This document shows positions 35,284-43,891 of a stretch of 64,000 nucleotides of DNA, one piece after another (positions within the stretch are counted from its first letter, which is position 1; each line of letters begins with the position of its first letter). Where the stretch lies: assembly GCF_004217045.1 (NCBI RefSeq), contig NZ_SGXM01000001.1:372001-436000 (forward strand), given 5' to 3'. A program made the translations under genes and the position numbers. The notes under the pieces are model-generated. The model ran no database searches. It was not told the origin of the DNA and saw only the letters and a list, made by a program, of their open reading frames with translations. The DNA comes from Cupriavidus agavae (lineage in GTDB: Bacteria > Pseudomonadota > Gammaproteobacteria > Burkholderiales > Burkholderiaceae).

Positions 35284-35834
35284 GGCTGGAACTCCGTCTG
35301 CAGCACCACGCGCACGGCGGGGTCGCGGCCGAAGCCCACGGCAGTGACCGTCATGCGCGGCCAGATGCCTGCCGCCGCGTCGACACCGTCTCGTAGTTCT
35401 ACGAGATAGCGCGGGAGCGCCGTGGCGCCAATGACATCGTCGGGCAGCGCCGGCAGTTGTGCGCCGGTGAACGCCCCCAACGGGACACCCAGCCCATCGA
35501 CCGCCGCGCCGTCGAGCCAGGGCTGCCAGTGGCGCCGATCGCCCTCCGCATGGCAGAGGCCCGCCTGCGCGCCGGTCCCGCAGGTCCCTCGCCCCGGCCA
35601 TGCCGAAAGGCGCGCACCCCCGGCTGTGGCGGCGGCCAGCAGGTCGGACTCGGCATCGTGCAGGGCGGCTTCGGCGGCGCGAAAGGCGATCTCGCGGTCG
35701 AGCTGCTGGCTCGCAAGCTGCCGTCCGGTCAGCAGGAAATGGATGGCCGCCGTGCAGATGCCGCCCGCGAGCAGCAGCATCGTGGCGACGAACGCCAGCA
35801 GCGCCGCGCCCCTGTGCCTGCGACCGGTCAGCAT
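35280..35834 (-). CDS. PilX-like minor pilin of operon A
   Basis: 184 residues from the ATG at 35834. The N-terminal signal region is HRGAALLAFVATMLLLAGG, a prepilin-like helix without Glu at +5, as usual for PilX/GspK-type tip pilins. It is followed by LASQQLDREIAFRAAEAALHDAESDL, which matches the FQAAEAALRDAE motif of the operon B PilX. A cysteine pair lies in GTCGTGAQAGLC. It overlaps pilW upstream by 7 bases and the short pilY1 downstream by ATGA, so the whole set is translationally coupled. Confidence 0.8.
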   Translation of the reverse strand: MLTGRRHRGAALLAFVATMLLLAGGICTAAIHFLLTGRQLASQQLDREIAFRAAEAALHDAESDLLAAATAGGARLSAWPGRGTCGTGAQAGLCHAEGDRRHWQPWLDGAAVDGLGVPLGAFTGAQLPALPDDVIGATALPRYLVELRDGVDAAAGIWPRMTVTAVGFGRDPAVRVVLQTEFQP

Positions 35835-36772
35835 AGCCGCTCCAGGCACGGCGACGCGTTGCGCAGCCGGATCGTGGTGACGAACGCGCGGCGCCGGAGC
35901 CGGGGATGGGTGGCGGGCTGGAACAGCGCGTCCTCGGCGCGGGCGGTGCCATCCTCGGGCGGCAGCAGCACGAGCCGCTGGACCATGCCGGGCGGCACGG
36001 TTGGCCGCTCGCCGCGCACCACCACGGCGACCTGTACCGCCCGCACGCGGTGCCAGACCCCGTCGCCCATGCTGCTGGCGGTGCGCGCGGAGACGAAGCG
36101 CTCGGCCATGCCGTCGCCGTCCGCATCGATGCCGTAGCGCAGTTGCAGGCTCTCGACGCCGCGCACCAGCGTGCCGGCGGTGTAGGCATCGGTGCGCACG
36201 CGGGTGTCGTGCCGGCGCGGATAGCGGCACAGCAGTTGCGGCACGCCATCGCCGGCGATGCCTATATAGAAGAGATTGGCCGCGGCGTGGTAGGGCAGGG
36301 CGCCGCCCTCGGATGGCATGGCGCGTGCCGGCAGCGCGTAGCCGCCACAGTCGCTCATGGTGCCATCGGGCAGGCCGGGGTCTGCCGCGACGCCGCTGCC
36401 GGACGTGCGCACCAGCAGCGCATCGCTGCGCAGCACGCCAACGCGGGCGCAGCGCAGTTGGGTGTCCACGGAAGGCTGGGCGCAGTCGTCGCGGCCTTCG
36501 ATCGGCGGGACCGGCGCCGGGTGGGAAGGCGCCAGCGCGACATGGCCGGGAATCCAGCCCGCCTGCCGTATCGCATGGCCGATGATTGCCAGCGCGCGCT
36601 GGCCGCGCTCCTCGATCTCCACGCTGTCCGCCACGCTCGCATAGCTGTCGCGCGTGACGCGGAACGTCAGCAGCAGCGCCAGCGTGACCAGCATGCCAAG
36701 CGCCAGGCCGACCATCATGCCGGTCAGCGTGAAGCCATCGTCGTTTCTCCAATTTCGCCGGGCGCGTTTCAT
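35828..36772 (-). CDS. PilW-like minor pilin of operon A, lacking Glu at +5
   Basis: 314 residues from the ATG at 36772 (MKRARRNWRNDDGFTLTGMM). The prepilin site is present, but the residue at +5 of the mature protein, nearly always Glu, is Gly here (FTLTG). The rest follows PilW: VTRDSYASVADSVEIEERGQ parallels SRSSYATIDDNANLQERGN in operon B, and both have RGVESLQLRYGIDADGDG-like segments late. Loss of Glu5 normally prevents pairing with the neighbouring subunit's N-terminus, so this protein may sit at the very tip or be impaired. Confidence 0.82.
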   Translation of the reverse strand: MKRARRNWRNDDGFTLTGMMVGLALGMLVTLALLLTFRVTRDSYASVADSVEIEERGQRALAIIGHAIRQAGWIPGHVALAPSHPAPVPPIEGRDDCAQPSVDTQLRCARVGVLRSDALLVRTSGSGVAADPGLPDGTMSDCGGYALPARAMPSEGGALPYHAAANLFYIGIAGDGVPQLLCRYPRRHDTRVRTDAYTAGTLVRGVESLQLRYGIDADGDGMAERFVSARTASSMGDGVWHRVRAVQVAVVVRGERPTVPPGMVQRLVLLPPEDGTARAEDALFQPATHPRLRRRAFVTTIRLRNASPCLERLC

Positions 36773-37176
36773 GGCGACACCCATAGCGCGATGCGCGTCG
36801 GCAAGACCGCGCCTGAGGCGATGCGGGGCGCCGCTTCGGCCGGGAGCGTGGCCACGGCCAGCCGCATACCGGGGAGGCAGCCGCGTACCGGTGTGGCAGC
36901 TTCGCACAGCGCCACGCGCGACGCGTCGCCGCTGACCAGCGGCCAGCCGGCGGTGCCCACCCCGGCGCCAACCTCGGCGCGCTCGGCCGCCAGCCGCAGC
37001 GTGCCGATCCAGCGCTCGTGCTCGCCGCTCCAGCGCAGCCAGCCGGCCGCCAGCGTGGCCAGCGGCACCATGGCCAGGCCCACCAGAGCGGTGCAGAGCA
37101 GGGACTCGAACAGCGTGAAGCCGGCGCGGCGGCTACGCCGGGTCAGCGGAGGAAGGCAGAGGGAAGTCGGAGACAT
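36769..37176 (-). CDS. PilV-like minor pilin of operon A
   Basis: 135 residues, the first gene of operon A. The prepilin signal is RRAGFTLFESLLCTALVGLA with Glu at +5. It is shorter than PilV of operon B (203 residues) and lacks much of the C-terminal beta region, keeping one cysteine pair (LCEAATPVRGCLPG). It ends overlapping pilW as ATGA. About 140 bases without an obvious sigma-70 promoter separate it from the last gene of operon B. Confidence 0.8.
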   Translation of the reverse strand: MSPTSLCLPPLTRRSRRAGFTLFESLLCTALVGLAMVPLATLAAGWLRWSGEHERWIGTLRLAAERAEVGAGVGTAGWPLVSGDASRVALCEAATPVRGCLPGMRLAVATLPAEAAPRIASGAVLPTRIALWVSP

Positions 37177-37317
37177 CGGGCATCGGTTCGGAAGGAACGG
37201 ATGCCCACGTTAGCGGCGGACCGGACCTGAAAACGTGTCCGGATGTTGTGGTTTTGTGGAAATGTGTGTCCGAAACGCGGAGATGCCGGCTCGGCTTGAT
37301 CCTAGACAAACTCGGCG

Positions 37318-37884
37318 TTAATGCGCCTGGGTCGGCAGCGCGCAATAGGTCGCGTCCGGCACCGGATTGCAGACGCGCGAGCGGCCCAGCAGGCTGACTT
37401 CGACGATGCGCTGGCTTTTGGTCGAGTCGTCGGCCAGTTGCACCGACATGAACATCTGCGCCTTGTCCTTGGTCTGGGAATAGCCGACCGGCGAGAACGA
37501 TATGTACAAGTTGTCGCCGGTGGAGGCGGTGGTCGCTTCGACCCCGGCCGGCAACGCGTCGTACACGGTCACCAGCGTGTCGACCCCCTCGGTGTACGTG
37601 CCGTCCGGCGCGGCATGCTCGTTGAACACCCGCCAGCCGTTCTTCCAGTCCCCGTCGACCGGCGCTACCGTCACATAGCTGTTGGTGGCCGCCGCCACGG
37701 TGCGCGCCTTGGTCATCGCGTTGTTGAGGCTGTCGGCGGCCGTCATCAGGCGCTGGTTCTTCATGAAGGCGGTCATGCCGGGCATGGCGAAGCCGATCAG
37801 CACCACGCCCACGGCCACCGTGACCAGCAGTTCGATCAGCGTGAAGCCGCGCGGGCGGGCCAGCCGGGGTCGGGCGAGGGTCAT
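37318..37884 (-). CDS. GspH/FimT-type pseudopilin of minor pilin operon B
   Basis: 188 residues from the ATG at 37884. The prepilin signal is RPRGFTLIELLVTVAVGVVL with Glu at +5, followed by FMKNQRLMTAADSLNNAMTK, the classic FimT/GspH helix continuation (NxLxxAlxxAR theme). The C-terminal part includes GDWKNGWRVFN, the W-x-x-G-W motif of the GspH family, and a cysteine pair near the end (VCNPVPDATYC). It follows pilE after 5 bases and closes operon B. Confidence 0.88.
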   Translation of the reverse strand: MTLARPRLARPRGFTLIELLVTVAVGVVLIGFAMPGMTAFMKNQRLMTAADSLNNAMTKARTVAAATNSYVTVAPVDGDWKNGWRVFNEHAAPDGTYTEGVDTLVTVYDALPAGVEATTASTGDNLYISFSPVGYSQTKDKAQMFMSVQLADDSTKSQRIVEVSLLGRSRVCNPVPDATYCALPTQAH

Positions 37885-37889
37885 GGCGT

Positions 37890-38360
37890 TCACCAGCAGG
37901 TTGCGTCGGTCTTGGCGGCGGCCGTGCCGATGATGACGAGCTTCTCGCCGGTGCTGCGCAGCACCAGCGTGTCGCACGTGGGGTCGGGGAAGTTCGCGGC
38001 CGGGGTGGCGCGCAGTTCCACGCATTGGCCGTCGCTGCTGCCGCAGTTGATGTTCGCGGCGACGGTGTACTTGGCGCCGGCCTGGCTGTCGCCCGAATAC
38101 TTCTTGTAGTCCTGCCACACCGTGGTCGTGCCGGCGCCGTAGTACGTATTCACTTGCGAGAAATGGCGCTCGAACAGCTGCATGTTCTCCATCAGGGCCA
38201 CCTTGGCCTCGGTGCGCCGGCCCTTGCGCACGAACTCCTGGTACGACGGATAGGCGAACGCCGCCAGGATGCCGATGATGGCCACGGTGACCATCAGTTC
38301 GGCCAGGGTAAAGCCGGCCTGGCGCCCGCGTGGAGAGGTGTGCATGGTGGCCCTCGGCAT
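37890..38360 (-). CDS. pilE: PilE-like minor pilin of operon B
   Basis: 156 residues from the ATG at 38360, whose A is shared with the pilY1 stop (TGATG); an internal ATG at 38344 is possible. The signal is RQAGFTLAELMVTVAIIGIL with Glu at +5, then AYPSYQEFVRKGRRTEAKVA and LMENMQLFERHFSQVNTYYG, closely matching the PilE minor pilins that accompany PilY1 in beta-proteobacteria. The C-terminal disulfide loop reads CVELRATPAANFPDPTCDTL. Confidence 0.92.
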   Translation of the reverse strand: MPRATMHTSPRGRQAGFTLAELMVTVAIIGILAAFAYPSYQEFVRKGRRTEAKVALMENMQLFERHFSQVNTYYGAGTTTVWQDYKKYSGDSQAGAKYTVAANINCGSSDGQCVELRATPAANFPDPTCDTLVLRSTGEKLVIIGTAAAKTDATCW

Positions 38361-41300
38361 CAGTTCATCTTGAAGTTGCGGACTTCGCGCCAGCCCTGGC
38401 GACCGTTGCGTTTCTGGGTCTCGACGCCGCCGCCGCCGGCAGTGGGATTGCCGCCGCTGCCTACCGAGAGCGTGCCGTCGGCCCCGAAGCTCAGTACGCG
38501 CGTCGTGGTGGTCTGGATGTTGCCGCCCACGGAGTCGCGTGCGTCGGAGGTGCGGGTCGTGACGATGATCGTCGGCGCCCCCAGCAGGCCCGTGGCCTTG
38601 ACGCCGGTCGTACCGTTGACCGGCAGGCCAGTCAGCACATTGAGCGTGTACTCGCGGCTGCCGCCCGACGTGTTGCAGCTGTCGATCGACGTGTAGACCG
38701 AGTTGAAGTAGAGCAGCCCGCCCGAGAGCGCAGATGAGGTGATCTGGCGTTCGGTCTTGTCGAGGAAGTCCATCACCCAGCCCGGCTTGGCGCGGCCCGA
38801 GTAGCCGAGCGGCAGCGGGGTGCCGGTGTAGGTGATGGCGGAGCCGTTCGCCGTGTACTGCATCTTCAGTTCGTTCAGTTCGCTGCGCTGTCCGGCGTAG
38901 TCCGCCGTGTTGCCGTCGAAGATGCCGTAGAACGAGTTGCCCGAGGCCGGCGTGGGGTCGGCGTCGTTGATCTCGTAGTACTTGCCGGTGCCGAATGCCA
39001 CGAGGAAGCCGCCCGGCGCGTAGGCCACCGAGGGTTGCATCGTGATCGGCTGGCGTGCCTTGGTGGCCTTGTCCGTGGCGATGAACATCGGTGTGCCGGC
39101 CACGCCGCCATAGGCGGGCAGGGCGCCGTCGTCGCCGGCGTGCCAGGTGGACTTGCCGCCCGACAGCAGGAACTTCCACAGGTTGCCTTGCAGGTCGCCG
39201 GCATAGGCGGCCAGCGCGGCGCCGGTGCTGCCGGCCACCACCACCGGCGTGCTCATGCCGTTGGCGGTGGTGTAGGGCGGCACGGCCTTCGGGCCCGGCG
39301 GCGTGATCTTCCAGTAGTTGGTGCCGAGCAGCCACTTCTCGGTGGCGCCCTTGTCCAGCGAGAGGATGAACAGCGTGGACGGTGCGTCGGCGTTGAAGCT
39401 CTTGTCCTCCAGGTTCGAATTCAGGCCGTTGCCGACGATCACGAACCAGCCGTACTGCGCCACGCCCTTGCTGTCCTTGCCGGTCATGAGCCTGGTGATG
39501 ACGGGCTTGCCCATCAGGTTGCCCATGTCCTTGTCGTCCTGGTCGGTGAACTCCCACAGGACGTTGCCGGCGCCGAACGTGGCCGGATCGGTCACGTCGA
39601 GTGCGTACACGCCCTGCGCGCCGCCGCCGAAGCCGCCGGCCAGCACGGAGCGCCACCTGTCGTTGATCTGCGCCTCGGTCACGGTGGGCGTGGCATCGAC
39701 ATAGGCGCGGTGGTTGTAGGTCTGCGAGGTCAACTGGTTCAGCGTGCCGAACAGCGCGTTCGGCACGTAGGCCAGCACCTCGTCGCCGGTGGTGGCGTTG
39801 AAGCCGTGCAGCATGCCGTCGTTGGCGCCCACGTAGACGATGGGCGTGCGCGACTCGTAGGTGTTGAAGAACGTGCTGTAGCCCGTGCCGATGCGCGATG
39901 GCGCCGGGGCGCCGACATAGACCGGCGCCGAGTTGATGATGTCGCCCAGGCGGGTCTGGCGCTGGCGGAACACGCCGCCATTGCCCAGGCCGTCATTCTC
40001 GCTGCCCCGGTCGCCGCGCAGGAAGTCCAGCCGCTTGCTGCCCTGGCCGTCGTTGGCGCCGGTGTCGGGGTTGGTGTTCAGCAGTGCCTGCTGGTCCTTG
40101 GAGATGCCGTTCCACTGGAATGCCGTGCCGCCGGTCAGCGGGTTCAGCGTGTAGATGGCGCGCGAGGCGATGGTGCGGCCGGCCAGCCGCGAGCCGGCCT
40201 CCCACTTCTGCGTCGACGAGATCGAGACCGAGCCGTCCTTGCCGCGCACCAGCGGGTAGGCGGTCAGCTTGCCGTTCCACTGGCTGTCGTAGCCGGGGGT
40301 GTAGACGGTCTGGTCCGTGTAGACCGTGTTGCTGCTCAGCGCGATGCCAGCCAGCGTGCCGCCCGAGTTGGCCACCACGTCGAACACCTTGCGGATCGAG
40401 CGGATCATGTCGGCCGGCTGGCTGGCCAGGAACCAGTTGGTCGGCAGGTTGGAGCCGGGGGCGGTCTCCCACTCGGTGCCGCTCGTGGTCAGCTGGCCGT
40501 TGACCAGCGTCTTGAACGGGTTGCCGTCCTCGTTGCCGCCGTCCTTGATGGCGTTGGCGAAGCCGCCGTACTTGGCGCCGAGGTAGATCTGGCTGGTGCG
40601 CTTGCTGTCGACCGTGCCGTTGCCGCCTTCGTCCACGTCGATGCCGAAAGTCGTGACGCGGGCCTCGGGCATGTCCGGGCGGAAGGCCGAGGTGTGGGCC
40701 CAATACGCCACGCCGGCGAGGTAGTACGACGAGCCGTCGGCGGTCGGGTGGGTCTTCGAGCCGAGGCCCTTGAGCGACGTGTTGGGTCGGGCGTTGCCTA
40801 CGTTCGGGTCGTTCGCCTCCAGCGCCCCGACGCGGTTGGTCCAGTCCATCACGTCGAAGCCGCTGTACGAATCCTTGGCGCGCGCCTGGTCGCCCCGGTT
40901 CGTGATGGTGTTGCCCGGGATGAAGTTGTCCTGGTGGGTGTTGATGTCGCCGATCGTCAGCACGTAGTTGCGCTGGCACCGGTTGAGCATCGGATCCGTC
41001 TTCCAGGTGTTGTAGACCGCGAAGTTGGCCGCGTTGGCCAGGCTCTCCACCGCCTGCGTGGTGGGCCCGCTCGGGTGGAACTGCAGGTAGCGGATCGATT
41101 CGTAGAACAGTTCGCTCAGCGGGTCATAGGTCTTGTAGACGCCCTTGGGGTTGTTGGTGGGCGCACCCATGTCGCCAAGCGTGGTACGGCCGAACTTGTT
41201 CAGGTAGTTGATTACGCCGCTGTTGCCGGTGCTGTCCGACAGCGGGTTGGTTGCCAGCACGCCGTAGGCATCCCACTCCTTGGCCGTGTTCGTGATCGTC

Positions 41301-42235
41301 TTCAGGTCGGTGTTGACCGCCGAATTGCCGAGGTACTTCATCGGCGCGCGCAGCACGCCGCCGTAGCGCTCCTGCGGCGCGTTGGAATTCTTGTAGTTGT
41401 CGTTCAGGTAGCCGAAGGCGGCAAAACGCACGCGCTCGGCGTTGCGCTGCATCTCGCCCACGGGCTTGTAGTTGGTGCCGTCGTAGCTGAAGCAGAGGTC
41501 GGTGCGGCTGGTGGCCTCGCTGCTGTCGCAAACCTGCACCTGGGCGCGGTAGCTGCGGCGCTCTGTAACGTTTTTGTTGCGATCTACCTTGTCGGCGTAC
41601 TCGCCGGGGCTGTCGCAGTTCGAGCCGCTATCGGAGTCGGAGAAGAAGACATGGTTGCCGCACGACACTGTGTACAGTTTGTTGTACTTGTACGGGGTGA
41701 CATCGCTCGGCGCCACGCCGTTGACCTTGTTCTCGATCGACTTGACCGGAAAGTTCTGGCCGTTGCGGAAGAAGTCGGCCTGTAGCACGGCGCGTTGCAG
41801 CACGGTCTGGGTGCGGGAATCGACCACGCGGTCGCCGCCGGTCATCGCCAGGCGCAGCATGTCGATGGCCGAGGATGCCGCCCAGTTCATGAAGTTGCCG
41901 CTGAACTGGCCCGAGCAGGTGCGCGTGGCCGACGCGTTGCCGGCAATCTTGAAGTAGCCGGCCGTCGCGTCGTAGGTGTAGCACTTCGCGCTATTGAAGT
42001 AACCCACGTACTCGGTGGACGGGCTGTAGGCGCTGCGGTAGGCCGCGCCCGTGGTCGGGTACTCCACCGACAGCGCCAGCAGCAGGTTCGGGTGCAGGTT
42101 CTGCACCTTGCCGTATAGCGGCGTGGTGGCGATGGAGACGGTCGGCACGGTCGGCGTGGGGGCCGCGAGGACCGTGGTGACCGTGGTGGCGAGGCATAGC
42201 GCTACCAGTGGCAGCAATCGTTGCAGGATCTTCAT
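38360..42235 (-). CDS. pilY1: Type IV pilus tip adhesin / assembly protein PilY1
   Basis: This 1291-residue exported protein has a signal peptide of about 24 residues (VALCLATTVTTVLA). The N-terminal half corresponds to the variable von Willebrand-like adhesion region (YVGYFNSAKCYTYDATAGYF; NWAASSAIDMLRLAMTGGDR). The C-terminal half is the conserved PilY1 beta-propeller: TPIVYVGANDGMLHGFNATT, GGFGGGAQGVYALDVTDPAT and AAYAGDLQGNLWKFLLSGGK. PilY1 works at the pilus tip with PilV, PilW, PilX and PilE, controls retraction and attachment, and in Pseudomonas senses surfaces. The usual calcium-loop Asp cluster of the propeller is not obvious by eye. Length is normal. Confidence 0.95.
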   Translation of the reverse strand: MKILQRLLPLVALCLATTVTTVLAAPTPTVPTVSIATTPLYGKVQNLHPNLLLALSVEYPTTGAAYRSAYSPSTEYVGYFNSAKCYTYDATAGYFKIAGNASATRTCSGQFSGNFMNWAASSAIDMLRLAMTGGDRVVDSRTQTVLQRAVLQADFFRNGQNFPVKSIENKVNGVAPSDVTPYKYNKLYTVSCGNHVFFSDSDSGSNCDSPGEYADKVDRNKNVTERRSYRAQVQVCDSSEATSRTDLCFSYDGTNYKPVGEMQRNAERVRFAAFGYLNDNYKNSNAPQERYGGVLRAPMKYLGNSAVNTDLKTITNTAKEWDAYGVLATNPLSDSTGNSGVINYLNKFGRTTLGDMGAPTNNPKGVYKTYDPLSELFYESIRYLQFHPSGPTTQAVESLANAANFAVYNTWKTDPMLNRCQRNYVLTIGDINTHQDNFIPGNTITNRGDQARAKDSYSGFDVMDWTNRVGALEANDPNVGNARPNTSLKGLGSKTHPTADGSSYYLAGVAYWAHTSAFRPDMPEARVTTFGIDVDEGGNGTVDSKRTSQIYLGAKYGGFANAIKDGGNEDGNPFKTLVNGQLTTSGTEWETAPGSNLPTNWFLASQPADMIRSIRKVFDVVANSGGTLAGIALSSNTVYTDQTVYTPGYDSQWNGKLTAYPLVRGKDGSVSISSTQKWEAGSRLAGRTIASRAIYTLNPLTGGTAFQWNGISKDQQALLNTNPDTGANDGQGSKRLDFLRGDRGSENDGLGNGGVFRQRQTRLGDIINSAPVYVGAPAPSRIGTGYSTFFNTYESRTPIVYVGANDGMLHGFNATTGDEVLAYVPNALFGTLNQLTSQTYNHRAYVDATPTVTEAQINDRWRSVLAGGFGGGAQGVYALDVTDPATFGAGNVLWEFTDQDDKDMGNLMGKPVITRLMTGKDSKGVAQYGWFVIVGNGLNSNLEDKSFNADAPSTLFILSLDKGATEKWLLGTNYWKITPPGPKAVPPYTTANGMSTPVVVAGSTGAALAAYAGDLQGNLWKFLLSGGKSTWHAGDDGALPAYGGVAGTPMFIATDKATKARQPITMQPSVAYAPGGFLVAFGTGKYYEINDADPTPASGNSFYGIFDGNTADYAGQRSELNELKMQYTANGSAITYTGTPLPLGYSGRAKPGWVMDFLDKTERQITSSALSGGLLYFNSVYTSIDSCNTSGGSREYTLNVLTGLPVNGTTGVKATGLLGAPTIIVTTRTSDARDSVGGNIQTTTTRVLSFGADGTLSVGSGGNPTAGGGGVETQKRNGRQGWREVRNFKMN

Positions 42236-42296
42236 GACGTCGGTCCCGGTGCGTTGGCTGTTCTTGCGGAAGTTGAGGCTGGGCGGAGGGCGGACG

Positions 42297-42938
42297 TCAG
42301 TTGCTGTCCTTGAGGTAGTACATCTGCACCATTGCCCGCGTCGTGTCGTTGGGGCCGAAGCCGAGCGCCGTCACCCGATAGATATAGGTCGGCGGCGCCT
42401 CGCCCTGGCTCGCGTTCTCGCCGTTCACCTTGTTCTGGAAGAGCTCGATCAGGTAGCGAGGCTTGCGCGCCGGGGTCAGGCCGGTGCCGGTCGGAAAATC
42501 CAGCCCGGTGAACGTGCCGTACTCGACCGTGTTCGGCCCGACGGTGGCGGTCCAGTTGACCGTGTCCCAGATATTCGACGTGGTCCAGGTGGCGCTGGTG
42601 TCGCAGAGGCCCAGCGTCGGTGTGTCCTTGTCCTTGCTCGTGCCGCAGCCCACCGTGAAGCCCTCGGGCTTCTCGGGGTTGAATCGGGCGGCCCGGCTGC
42701 CTCGCTTGATGTCGATCTCCGCGTCCCGCAGCGCCGCCTCGGCGGCCTGGAACGCGATCTCGAAATCGCGGGCGTTGCGGGTGCTGCGCTTGGTGTCGAG
42801 TGCGGCCCGCGCGCCGGCCAGCGCCAGCAGCGTGATCACCAGCAGCATGATGACGGCCGTGATCAGCGCCACGCCGCGCTGGCTGCCGGGGCGGGGCAGG
42901 GCGCCGCCACATGCCTTCCGGGCGGTCAGAAGTAGCAT
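42297..42938 (-). CDS. pilX: PilX minor pilin of operon B
   Basis: 213 residues. The prepilin-like N-terminus is GSQRGVALITAVIMLLVITL, with no Glu at +5 as typical for PilX. The PilX signature RNARDFEIAFQAAEAALRDA follows, then a GFTVGCG/LGLCD cysteine pair, and the C-terminal PRYLIELFQNKVNGENASQG with YRVTALGFGPNDTTRAMVQM. These are all as in beta-proteobacterial PilX. It overlaps pilW by 13 bases; pilY1 begins 61 bases downstream. Confidence 0.92.
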   Translation of the reverse strand: MLLLTARKACGGALPRPGSQRGVALITAVIMLLVITLLALAGARAALDTKRSTRNARDFEIAFQAAEAALRDAEIDIKRGSRAARFNPEKPEGFTVGCGTSKDKDTPTLGLCDTSATWTTSNIWDTVNWTATVGPNTVEYGTFTGLDFPTGTGLTPARKPRYLIELFQNKVNGENASQGEAPPTYIYRVTALGFGPNDTTRAMVQMYYLKDSN

Positions 42939-43891
42939 GCCGGGTCTCCCTCGAAGCAGCTCAGGTAGTTGTGCAGCTGCACGGTGGCCGTGAACAGCTT
43001 GCGTGCGGATTTCAGGTCCTGGGCGGGCTGGAACGTGGCATCGGCAACGTTCGCGCCGAGCGTGCCGAACAGGCTGAAGCTGCCCGGACCGGCGGCGTCG
43101 GCGCTGGCGTTGTCCGCGCGGATCACCATCGCCACCTTCACCGTCACCACGTTCTTCCAGTCGGTGGCGTTCATGGCGGCGGCGGCCACGTACTTGTCAG
43201 GCACCATGTCGCCGTTGACCGTCACGCCGTAGAGCAGTTGGAAAGACTCCACGCCGGGCACCAGTTCCTCGTCGGCCAGCGGGTCGTCCAGCAACTCCTG
43301 TCCGGCCGCGTCGCGCGGGCGGTAGCGGCACTTCAACGCGGGCTTGCCGCTGGCGCCCGCGCCCACGTACAGCACGGCCAGGCCGCGCTGCCGGGCCGCC
43401 TGGCCCTGGTCGGTGTAGCCGGCGACGGCCTGCCCTGAGCAGTCGATCGTGGAGCCGTCAGGCTTGTTGGTATCGTCCGAGTTGCCGAAGAACCGGATCA
43501 TCACCGCATCGCTGTTGTTGATCGCGGCACCCTGGCCGCAGGTCAACTGTTCGAGTTCGTTCGCATCCGGCGCGACGGTTGGCGCGGCGCAGCGGTCCAG
43601 CCCCGACAGCATCGGGTCCTGGACCACCATCAGGCCGCCACTGCCCTGTTCGTCCTTGCTCGGCGGCGTGAAGGCGGTCTGCCGCAGCAGCCGCGTGACC
43701 ACCGACATGGCGAAATTGCCACGTTCCTGCAGGTTGGCGTTGTCGTCGATCGTGGCGTAGCTGCTGCGGCTCATCATGTAGAACGAGAAGCCGGCGGCCA
43801 GCAGCAACAGGGTCAGCACCAGCGTGACCATCAGCTCGACGAGCGTATAGCCGGCGGCGCGGTGCGGCCGGAAGGGGAGGGCGCGGCGCAT
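42926..43891 (-). CDS. pilW: PilW minor pilin of operon B
   Basis: 321 residues. The prepilin signal is AAGYTLVELMVTLVLTLLLL with Glu at +5. It continues with SRSSYATIDDNANLQERGNF and VVTRLLRQTAF, the PilW pattern. Four or more cysteines (RCAAPTVAPD; LTCGQG; IDCSG; CRYRP) probably form disulfides in the periplasm. The late GVESFQLLYGV is shared with PilW of operon A. Its ATG overlaps the pilV stop by one base (TGATG). Confidence 0.92.
   Translation of the reverse strand: MRRALPFRPHRAAGYTLVELMVTLVLTLLLLAAGFSFYMMSRSSYATIDDNANLQERGNFAMSVVTRLLRQTAFTPPSKDEQGSGGLMVVQDPMLSGLDRCAAPTVAPDANELEQLTCGQGAAINNSDAVMIRFFGNSDDTNKPDGSTIDCSGQAVAGYTDQGQAARQRGLAVLYVGAGASGKPALKCRYRPRDAAGQELLDDPLADEELVPGVESFQLLYGVTVNGDMVPDKYVAAAAMNATDWKNVVTVKVAMVIRADNASADAAGPGSFSLFGTLGANVADATFQPAQDLKSARKLFTATVQLHNYLSCFEGDPACYF

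Noticed and set aside
39035..41785. A 916-codon plus-strand frame opposite pilY1
   Set aside because: Antisense shadow of PilY1 codons with biased composition (valine, glycine, arginine, histidine) and no motif or ribosome binding site.
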